From: Flaccisagitta enflata
Lineage: Eukaryota > Chaetognatha > Sagittoidea > Aphragmophora
Direction of reading: 5' to 3'
DNA: 64,000 nt
NCBI GenBank assembly: GCA_965153355.1
Contig: OZ231128.1
Coordinates: 10,912,001-10,976,000, forward strand
Shown: piece by piece, positions 58,001-64,000 of the stretch
Layout of the letters: each line of letters begins with the position of its first letter
Position numbering within the stretch: the first letter of the stretch is position 1
Notes under the pieces: generated by a model
What the model was told of the DNA's origin: nothing
Seen by the model: only the letters and a program-made list of their open reading frames with translations
Database searches by the model: none
Made by a program: the position numbers and the translations under genes

Positions 58001-61000
58001 ACATTTCGTTTTATATGTATTAACTAGCTTTTAATAGCTTTGAATAGCTTTGAATAGCTTCAAATAGCTACAAATAGTTGTAAATAGCTTGTAATAGCTT
58101 TTGATAGTTTTTTATAGCTTTATATAACTTTATCTAAACCGTAACGACCAGAAACGAAGTCGTTATATGCAAAAATCGTAACTATAGTGTCTTTGATGCT
58201 ATTGGGGAATAGCAAAACGTGACAAAAAACGGGTATCCGAATTTTCTACGCAATCCGTTGGTTGTAACCCCGTGTTACTATCTTCGCCAAAAGAAACGCG
58301 ACACCTTCTATCTAGAATATCTTGGCTTCTTGAGAAGCTTGATATTTATTTAAAAAAAAAAATTAATCTTCTTCAAAAGATCTACAAAATGAGTCCAATC
58401 TGGTCACTGTATCTTATTAAAGCGTTTACAAATGGCAAGCAGAAAAAGGAAATTAGTCATTTTCAGAATTGATTAAAGATTATGAAATAAACTTTATAAC
58501 TTTAACTTAGGTTATCTTAGCTTCTAAAGAATCTAAATACTTTTTCAAAAAAAACAAACAAATTAATCAACATTAAGAAATCTCATAAGTGGGCACAATC
58601 TGGATTATGTAGCTCAAGCCGTTTAAAAATGGCAAGGAAAAGAGTAAACCTTTCAAAAAACTGTGGACAAATGAGAAAAGGTTATCGCCTCTGTCAATGA
58701 AGAAATGGTTTCTCAGTTACGAAACTTTGTTAGTTTATGGTCAATAAATCAGATCGTGCACGCCATGGGGGAGGCTTTCATAGGTCAAGAAAAATTCTTG
58801 GTCATAATGGCGAGTGGTTTGGGCCTCAGGAAGGTTTACTTTATCACTTCATACCAAAACAAAAAATTTTTTGCTTCAAATCTTTTTTAAAAATGCCATA
58901 AAATGCTGTAAAAAGCCGTAAAAATGGCTTAAAATGATACTAAAAGATGACGGGTTGGCGTGTATTTATGCATGAATGTCTCTTAATACCAGATAATAAT
59001 GGTTTTCCCATTTTTAGTCGCGTGCACGCGACTCTACAACCCACTCTGTCTGTCTGTCCGTCTGTCTGTCGGTCGGTCACGCTTAGCTTTTTTTAGTCGT
59101 TTTACGTCATTTTAAGTCATTCTAAGTTATTTAAAGTTATCTTAAGTCAATTAACAGTTGGTCTCTTAGTCTTTTAGTCTTTTGGTCTTAAGGTCTTAAC
59201 GACCGCACGCAACTAGTAAGGGTTGTCCTTGTTTTACCATAGCAGCGGTTTTTGACCAAAAAAACTGTCAAAAATGCTATTTTTACGGCTTTTTATGGCA
59301 GTTTACGGCACAAAATGATACTAAAAGATGACAGGTTGGCCTGTATTTATGCATTAATGTGTCTTAGTGCCAGATAATCATTGCTTGCCCATTTTTTGAC
59401 TATTTCGGCAATTTTAGACCAAAAAAACTCAAAAATGCCAATTTTACGGCTTTCTTAAAAAATTTGGAAACAAAACAATTTTTGTTTTGGTATGAAGTGA
59501 CAAAATCAACCTTCCTGAGGCCCAAACCACTTGCCATTATGACCGAGAATTTTTCTTGACCTATGAAAACCTCCCCTGTGGCTTGCGTGGCCAGGGTGTC
59601 ACGTTTCTTTTGGCGAAGATAGCACTAGTTCAACTGTGAAAGCCCTCCGGACGCTCATTAGGGTATATGACGTAGAGCAAGACAACAGAACAAAGGTTAC
59701 ACTACCTGCTGCAACTGTGCCGAATAAGTTTGCTGCGCCTGAACAAATTGCTGCATAACTGAAGAAAAAAAGAAGAGAATCAAGAGATTCATTCAACGTC
59801 TCTTGCCGCAGACTGCAACGTTGAAATTGTCCCCAACCCGGTAAACAATCCAGCGAATGTGATCAGGAATTGACTTTTTTTAAGGTACCTGTTATGATTT
59901 TTAGATGCGTCCTTGCATCTCTATAATAGGCTGTATCCGTTGGTCGGTCGGTTGGTTGGTAACACATTCATTTAAAACATCGAAATTGAGGATTTTTTCA
60001 TAAGAAAAGTGGTTCTATTCATTACTAACCCAGTAAAAGAAGCAAACATCAAGTAATTCATTAAGGAATCAGTTATTTATTCACAAATGACATTCCTTCA
60101 TGAAAAAAACGTTCATTCATAAAAAACATTCATTCAGAGAGGACGCATCGTTGGCTTACTTGGCCTTGTTACTTTCAAGTTTCCTTACATTTAAAGTTGC
60201 AATGTCGGGACGATTTAGGATCCCCGGATGTCCCCAGAAGGAACTACTCGGGTCATAGTGATGAATAATGAATGCTCGTCGCACTACGGACTTATCCTCA
60301 AAATGGCTATGAAAGCAGGACAACATCACTTCTTAAGCTCAACCCCTATCTTACCCAAAGAGGAGAGCCTATGAGCCTCTGCCTCAATGGTGTTTATTCC
60401 GGACTCCCTCCCAATTATCCTTAGGAAAAAATTAACAACTAGGCCATTCTTAAAATTATTCTAAAATCATTCAAAATAACAAACCCAAGAAAAGAAAAAC
60501 TCAAAAATTTTCAGCTGTTTGTTCCAAGCGCTAGTGACAAAAGAGAGTACCAGATGAGTGTGCTGAACCTCGGGGCTTGATCCAATGTCCCTCGCATCCA
60601 TCTAATCGTTCCCTATGCAAAAGCCATAAAACCTTGCCATTCACATTCGCTGGAAATAACTATGCCCAAAATAAAAATGGCATATCTCTTTGACATACTT
60701 TGGCTCACTGGTAAGCGGCAAAACTACAAAAAAATCGATGAGCATTTTAAAGAGCGTGAAAAAATCTACCATTTGAGTGGTGTCAGAAAGTTTTAGCTCA
60801 AAAACAAAAAAAGTTACAACAATTTTAAGCTAAAATGTCAATATCTCAAATTGCCAAAGAAATGATTTTTTTCGTTGTATCTTCCTTAAATGATAAAAAA
60901 ATCATGACGAAAAAAAAAATTTGGAAAATTTTCTTTAATTTGCCGCCAAGCAGAAATCTGTAGCTTGATCCGTTTAGAAATCATGTGAGTGAGAGATTTG

Positions 61001-61338
61001 ATTCAGAGAGTCAAATAATTATGTTTTTCCAGCAATTGCGATATTGACATTTTGAATTAGAATTGTTGTAACTTTTAAAGTTTTTGGTCTAGAATTATCT
61101 GACACCACTCAAATAATAGATTTTTTTAAGCTCTTTAAGATGCTCAAGGATATTTTTAGGTTTTGCCTCTTACTAACGAGGCAAGCAAGTCAAAGCGATG
61201 TGCCAACTTTTTTTTGGACATGGTTAGGCAAAAATTTACGACAACCATCTCACCCGATTTCAGATCAAATTCTTTCCACCATTTCGTAGTAAAGTGGAAG
61301 CCGGGGACAGCCGCATGCAAGTGATTTGGTTCTAAATT

Positions 61339-61369
<31 letters not shown>

Positions 61370-62461
61370 GCATCACTTTTGAGGTTTTTGTTTGCCATAA
61401 GATTCGGTTTCTGTGCACCACTAAACTAACATGCATGATAAAAAGGAAGGCAAGCACAAGTAAAGGAAAATCGAACGTTTATTGTGCGTTGAAAAGTAGT
61501 AAAATAAAACCAGATTGAAGAATAAAATGGCCTAGCTCTAAAACAATATTTCTTTTAAAAACTAACCAAGAAAAAGTAAATGATTCGAGTGAAGCTAACG
61601 GATAATACTCGCAAGCGATAAGATGAAAACATGAAAAACAGACATGCAAAGTTAGAACGGGGGGATAAGGGCGTTTACTCAATGCGTGAGTATAATGAAT
61701 GGAAGCCTTAGACTAAGGGGCTCGATAGAGGCGGATCTTGAGGGGTATAGGGTCAAATCTGATAATGCTGGATATTCATTCCATGCGTGAATGGATGGGG
61801 CGAAAACAAAAAGAGAAATCCCGAAAGAAATGCATGCGTTCCGGAAAACGCACATGTCATGTAAAAACAACAAAAGATGGAAGTGTAACCGAAATGAAGC
61901 GTTTACGAAAGATACCATATTCGTAATGGGAATGCTTTATATGAATACCATTTACTAAAAATCGATCAGTCCCGGCACGCGCGAATCTCGGTAATAACCC
62001 TAGCGAGCCAAAAAATCCCAGATCATCTCATAACAGGGAGACACAGAACGAGAGAGAGAGAGAGAAACTGAAGATTTACAGAAAGAAAAGTCAAACGGGG
62101 ACCGAAAATAATAAAAACGGAATCACAGAAATCGTGAGCAGGAAATAGAATTGATTGGGGTTAACATTTCCTTTGTACTCGACAAAACAGAAGCATGATC
62201 GCAAAGTGAAACGATCTCGAAATCTAGTTCGATCATTTTTTGTAGTAGATATATTGAAATTTCAACAAAATGAAGATGAATCTCACCCAGAAAAAAACAA
62301 CCGTCTCTTTTTTTTTCCAACATCATGATTAACACGTCAAAAACCAAATTTTAAGGTCTAAACATCTATGGAAAGAAATTTAGCGCCAAGCCTAATGATT
62401 TCAAATCTAATGATCAAGGACGTTGTTGAAATTATGTTTAAACGGATTTTGTTGCAATTTT

Positions 62462-62536
<75 letters not shown>

Positions 62537-63635
62537 TTACCGTATGGAAAAAAATCATGGGGTAATCTTTTTTCGTTTTGGTTTACAAAAAAGGGAGGTG
62601 GAATGCCTTCTCCAAATAGATATCTCAGAAACTAGATAGTATAATACGATCACACACACACAAACCTCGAAAAAACATAAAAATCCTGCCATCACAACGG
62701 AAAGACTCAAAGGTGTCAACGTGAGAGTGAGAGAGAGAGAGAGAGACACGGAAGGACGGACACGATACATTGTCAAGTAGGTCAACAATGTTCACATGCC
62801 AACATTGCCAACGGAGAAATGGAATGCTTTACTAGGCTGAAGCTTCGGCACCATATCGGCCCCTTGGGACAGAACGTAGCTGCTGGCAGGTCCGGCGTAC
62901 AAGTGAGTGGCGGCAGCGGTGGCGGCGCCGTTGTCGCCGATGCCGCCGTTCGGATTTCCGGTACGATTCGTCACAGAATAACTGTTCGTCATCACGTTGC
63001 GGGATGTTCCTACAAACACAGATTTTGTTGTTGTTTCTGACTCGCATATCAATGACCTACATTTAAGTCAGCTAACTTGCTATACATCATAATTTCAACC
63101 ATTGTATACATTGTACCAGGGGATCGGCGAAAAAGAACATCGATCGTCATTGCTGACACTGTCCTGGTTCAACTTCTTGGTTTTCTTTTGTAGAAGGGTC
63201 ATTCCTTTTTTCCTTTCTTAGGTGTTCCCAAACACGGTTGGTCGGTTGGTCGGTGGGTACGGCAAACGTTTGACAATCCACACGGCGCACCTACTTGGCA
63301 TTGTTATTCGCTCGTTCTTCCTGTTTATATTTCTTTGTCACGAACAACCTCTCCCTCTTCTCCTTTCACTGCGTCATTAAAAGTGCTTTTTTTCTTAATC
63401 TTCTGCAAGGTTGTTCTTCTTCTTCTCCTTCTCCCTCTTCTTTTTCTTCTTCTTCTTCTTCTTCTTCTTCTTCTTCTTCTTCTTCTTCTTCTTCTTCTTC
63501 TTCTTCTTCTTTCTATCTAACCTATTGGAGGAAGATTGACCGATCTTGAGTTAAACTGATTCCTCGGTTCCTGCTGCGCAGACTGAAGTCCGTAGTGAGG
63601 TGGCAGCGAAGAAATAGAAAAAGCATCTCCAGCAC
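46080..63635 (-). CDS. 3' part of a gene with a Gln/Ala/Ser-rich low-complexity C-terminal region
   Basis: Exons in transcript order: 63635-63522, 63009-62833, 59758-59706, 56425-56308, 46213-46080 (stop TAA 46080-46082). All junctions are AG/GT and the phases 1, 1, 0, 1 match at every intron, which is the main evidence. Regions: SSLPPHYGLQSAQQEPRNQF; an Asn/Gly/Ala stretch; MQQFVQAQQTYSAQLQQ; AAAANDYYAAVAAAAYQQQ with ALVQAQQALALQ; and a Pro/Ser/Thr/Ala tail ending QIYAAAPTHY. Such Q/A/Y-rich tails are common in RNA-binding proteins and transcriptional regulators, but no folded domain is in the window, so I give no name. Further 5' exons lie beyond 64000. The last intron (46214-56307) is about 10 kb because of nested transposons. 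A (GAA)n tract starts 10 nt inside the intron after the first exon listed. Confidence 0.72.
46474..46990. mobile_element. Palindromic MITE (517 bp) nested in the foldback element
   Basis: GGTGTGTCAAAAAATAAAAA at the left and TTTTTTATTTTTTGACACACC at the right (with one C at each edge). The direct repeat AGTACCCCCT flanks it (46464-46473, 46991-47000). Arms include ATCAGATCATCCTCATCAG against CTGATGAGGATGATCTGAT and AAATTTCAGTCATCTTCC against GGAAGATGACTGAAATTT; centre near 46730. Confidence 0.8.
47165..47560. repeat. (AAAATGTT)n microsatellite and variants
   Basis: Units of 7-11 bp, aaaatgtt with variable A number, about 45 copies. It ends 35 bp before the 5' LTR. Similar TTTTTTAACATT blocks occur at 55660-55910 on the far side of the LTR element. 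Confidence 0.9.
48359..48396 (+). promoter_or_regulatory. LTR core promoter (TATA box and initiator)
   Basis: TATAAAAGGCGG at 48359, with initiator-like TTCACTTCAG whose A at 48390 is 31 bp downstream of the box start. The 3' LTR has the same box at 54206-54212. The TATA is the only strong core promoter I see in the window. Confidence 0.75.
48636..48830 (+). repeat. Tandem array of stem-loops in the 5' LTR
   Basis: About five units of 36-38 bp around AAAGTGTAAAGTGTTAAAG followed by GTCTC-aagta-GAGAC, which can fold. The matching array in the 3' LTR is at 54486-54672 with slightly different spacing. Confidence 0.85.
49249..49266 (+). other. Primer binding site
   Basis: TGGCGCCCAATGAAGCTC starts 3 bp after the 5' LTR. 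TGGCGCCC is complementary to the 3' end of a tRNA of the Lys type used by many retroelements; the rest matches less clearly. Confidence 0.75.
49592..50005 (+). CDS. Small gag-like protein with one CCHC zinc knuckle
   Basis: 137 aa. An acidic N-terminal half is followed by a probable coiled coil (residues ~45-100, EIRQASTEVIELMVDSVRV and EEILKAITQNGEKLAQI). The C-terminal end has CYKCRRLGHISRYC, a perfect CX2CX4HX4C knuckle, as in retroviral-type nucleocapsids. It is much shorter than a full Gag and is followed by a stop and no pol frame. It may bind the element's RNA. Confidence 0.7.
   Translation: MESMGQSSTKSFRMGDGGEGSERVYENIESLGEGDMVRDGAVDVKDSILSEIRQASTEVIELMVDSVRVQEEILKAITQNGEKLAQIITITNQIQMAQKNARNGVTAPESVPGLRVGKPSMCYKCRRLGHISRYCPF
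50530..51115 (+). repeat. 51-bp tandem repeats in the LTR element
   Basis: About ten units around GATGGAATGAACACCTGGGT plus CAGGTGATTATGAAGG. CACCTGGGTCAGGTG within each unit is itself a short inverted repeat. Confidence 0.9.
51130..52740 (+). other. Non-coding middle of the LTR element
   Basis: No open frame with retroelement motifs on the plus strand; nothing recognised. Confidence 0.6.
52758..53240 (+). repeat. Purine-rich tandem repeats near the 3' LTR
   Basis: 52758-53080: units of 20-26 bp around GGAGAGAGACAGCGTCAATT AGGA. 53095-53240: units around GAACAACGATTCC. Confidence 0.85.
53434..53445 (+). other. Polypurine tract
   Basis: GGGGGGGAGGGA directly before the 3' LTR start. Confidence 0.85.
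53446..55094 (+). repeat. 3' LTR (1649 bp)
   Basis: Near-identical to 47599-49245. It differs at scattered bases (for example GGAAATGTGATG against GGAAATTTGATG) and in the tandem array. Contains AATAAA at 54792-54797. Confidence 0.92.
55400..55592 (-). mobile_element. HINE-like element, degraded
   Basis: CTGCTTCATCCGTCCATCGG at the left; CCCCTGCCCACTTACATGCA, CCGGAGTAGCCGTGTATCC at the right. It lies inside the right half of the 46416-56163 foldback element. Confidence 0.5.
56565..56760 (-). mobile_element. HINE-like element, type C
   Basis: AAATCGCGGACATGCAACTC, (GTCC)n remnant, GAAGAAAAAACGAGTG, GGGGGTGGATGGGGCC, ATTGGACGTCCG and CGTCACTTGC. Confidence 0.6.
57130..58270. mobile_element. 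Probable TIR element with low-complexity interior
   Basis: TTGTAACCAACCCATTGCAT with AACGACTTC (57179-57208) has partial inverse matches at 58150-58175 (GAAGTCGTTATATGC) and 58248-58268 (GCAATCCGTTGGTTGTAAC). The interior holds TTTTCATT-type repeats (57400-57690), a (GACA)n run (57958-57985) and a TAGCTTTGAA tandem (58022-58130). Confidence 0.4.
58022..58130. repeat. 10-11-bp TAGCTTTGAA tandem repeat
   Basis: About ten units: agcttttaat, agctttgaat, agcttcaaat, agctacaaat and similar. Confidence 0.85.
58278..59622. mobile_element. Foldback element (1.35 kb) carrying a HINE-like insertion
   Basis: CTATCTTCGCCAAAAGAAAC at the left, GTTTCTTTTGGCGAAGATAG at the right. Inner arms: GGTCAAGAAAAATTCTTGGT with CATAATGGCGAGTGG (58782-58817) face the reverse at 59527-59562. 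Near the centre, AAAATGATACTAAAAGATGA occurs twice as a direct repeat (58931, 59305). Confidence 0.75.
59012..59236 (-). mobile_element. HINE-like element, TCGCG subfamily
   Basis: AGTCGCG-tgca-CGCGACT, CTACAACCCACTCTG, (GTCT/GTCC/GTCG)n, a TTTTAAGTCATTCTAAG repeat, then CCGCACGCAACTAG and GTCCTTGTT. Inside the 58278-59622 foldback element. Confidence 0.7.
59890..60176 (-). mobile_element. HINE-like element, GATGC subfamily
   Basis: AGATGC-gtcctt-GCATCT hairpin, CTATAATAGGCTGTATCCG, GGTCGGTCGGTTGGTTGG, TTCATTCATAAA repeats, then GAGGACGCATCGTTGGC and TTACTTGGCCTTGTT. GGACGCATC at the far end matches the hairpin's GATGCGTCC. Confidence 0.7.
60225..60425 (+). repeat. Dispersed repeat F, copy 3
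   Basis: GGACAACATCACTTCTTAAG, CTCAACCCCTATCTTACCC, AGAGCCTATGAGCCTCTGCC, GGTGTTTATTCCGGACTCC. Diverged copies at 20890-21020 and 41690-41830. Confidence 0.5.
60655..61240. mobile_element. Foldback element (about 585 bp)
   Basis: TTTGAGTGGTGTCAGAAAGT (60774) faces TATCTGACACCACTCAAATA (61097); AAAGTTACAACAATTTTAAG faces GAATTGTTGTAACTTTTAA; GGCATATCTCTTTGAC faces GTCAAAGCGATGTGCC. Centre near 60935. Confidence 0.7.
61245..62455. other. Intronic stretch without recognised features
   Basis: Part of the intron 59759-62832 of the Gln/Ala-rich gene. I see a short (ATTG)n run (61340-61368) and nothing else. Confidence 0.5.
62466..62534. repeat. (GA)n microsatellite
   Basis: Perfect dinucleotide run in the same intron; a shorter one is at 62727-62745. 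Confidence 0.95.
63232..63308 (-). mobile_element. HINE-like fragment, GTGCG-type far end
   Basis: GGTTGGTCGGTTGGTCGG, ACGTTTGACAATCCACACGG, CGCACCTACTTGGCATTGTT. The hairpin end is missing. Confidence 0.5.
63415..63511. repeat. (TTC)n microsatellite next to a splice donor
   Basis: About 25 TTC triplets from 63438, preceded by imperfect ones. On the minus strand it reads GAA repeats from intron position +11 after the donor GTTAGATAG at 63521. Confidence 0.95.
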
Positions 63636-63758
63636 CTGTTGTTCGTCATGATGCATCATGCAGCATCGAGTCCGAAATAGAATTTGATAAAAGGCGTGAA
63701 AAGAAGTGCATTAACGTGAAAGTTGAAAAGAGGAAAAAGGAGATAATTAATGGATTAT

Positions 63759-64000
63759 TTGGGTGCTTCACGTAGCAAAAGTATGGAGTATCGTTTCACC
63801 CTACTCACATGATATGCAAGAGTAAAAATCATGTAATTCTGTTTTTTGTTTAATTTTTTTCATATTCTATTTGTTTTTTGTCTTTAAGTTCTCACAGAAA
63901 TCCCAGAAGTTAGCAAAATCTCTTTCAAAACACAGACTATAATTAACCTAACTTAAAAAGCAGATTAACAATTCTCCGAAAAGATTGAATTAATAGTAGC
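63759..64000 (+). mobile_element. Second copy of the TTGGGTGCTTCAC MITE, cut by the window edge
   Basis: TTGGGTGCTTCACGTAGC at the left and internal GGAGTATCGTTTCA, AAATCCCAGAAGTTAGC match 18106-18618. The right end lies outside the window. Confidence 0.75.

Overview
This is animal (invertebrate metazoan) nuclear DNA: genes are split by GT-AG introns with consistent phases, and the rest is AT-rich and crowded with transposon debris. Supporting signs are two FAAH2-type amidase genes, a Penelope-like retroelement, CCHC-gag LTR DNA, and dozens of small elements with ACGG/ACCG microsatellites and terminal hairpins like the Helentron-associated (HINE) elements known from molluscs and insects. I cannot name the phylum.

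Genes. (1) 77-5894, plus strand: the 3' end of an unrecognised gene, six exons in phase, with a repeated W-P-x-D motif. Its first exon-intron boundary has been amplified into a minisatellite. (2) 9270-16186, minus: a complete nine-exon fatty-acid amide hydrolase 2 homologue of 525 aa. (3) 21676-28398, minus: a second complete ten-exon FAAH2 homologue of 527 aa. The two are tandem duplicates in the same orientation; both keep the Lys-Ser-Ser triad and a hydrophobic N-terminal anchor. (4) 46080-63635, minus: the 3' part of a gene ending in a Gln/Ala/Ser-rich low-complexity tail, five exons in phase. (5) 41068-41282, plus: a candidate isolated terminal exon. (6) 29375-31276, minus: a frameshifted pseudogene of unknown, probably transposon-related, origin.

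Mobile DNA. Intron 1 of the first FAAH2 gene holds a 5'-truncated Penelope-like element (RT plus GIY-YIG, 13870-15860). A 10-kb intron of gene 4 holds a nested stack: a large foldback element, cut by a 517-bp palindromic MITE and by an intact but coding-poor LTR retrotransposon (47599-55094; 1.65-kb LTRs, PBS, PPT, 5-bp target duplication, only a small zinc-knuckle ORF). At least eight other foldback or TIR elements lie between 37 and 61 kb, and further MITEs with exact target duplications (8 or 9 bp) lie near the FAAH2 genes. HINE-like elements fall into three or more subfamilies whose terminal hairpin stems differ by compensatory changes. A further modular family (called D here) carries minisatellites between inverted ends.

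Layout: 0-6 kb gene 1; 6-9 kb MITEs and blank DNA; 9-16 kb FAAH2 copy A; 16-21.6 kb repeats; 21.7-28.4 kb FAAH2 copy B; 28.9-31.3 kb pseudogene; 31.3-46 kb repeat-dense with one possible exon; 46-63.6 kb gene 4. The strongest observations are covariation of the HINE ends, an inverted partial-exon duplication that would pair with a 5' splice site of FAAH2 copy B, and the nested intron of gene 4.
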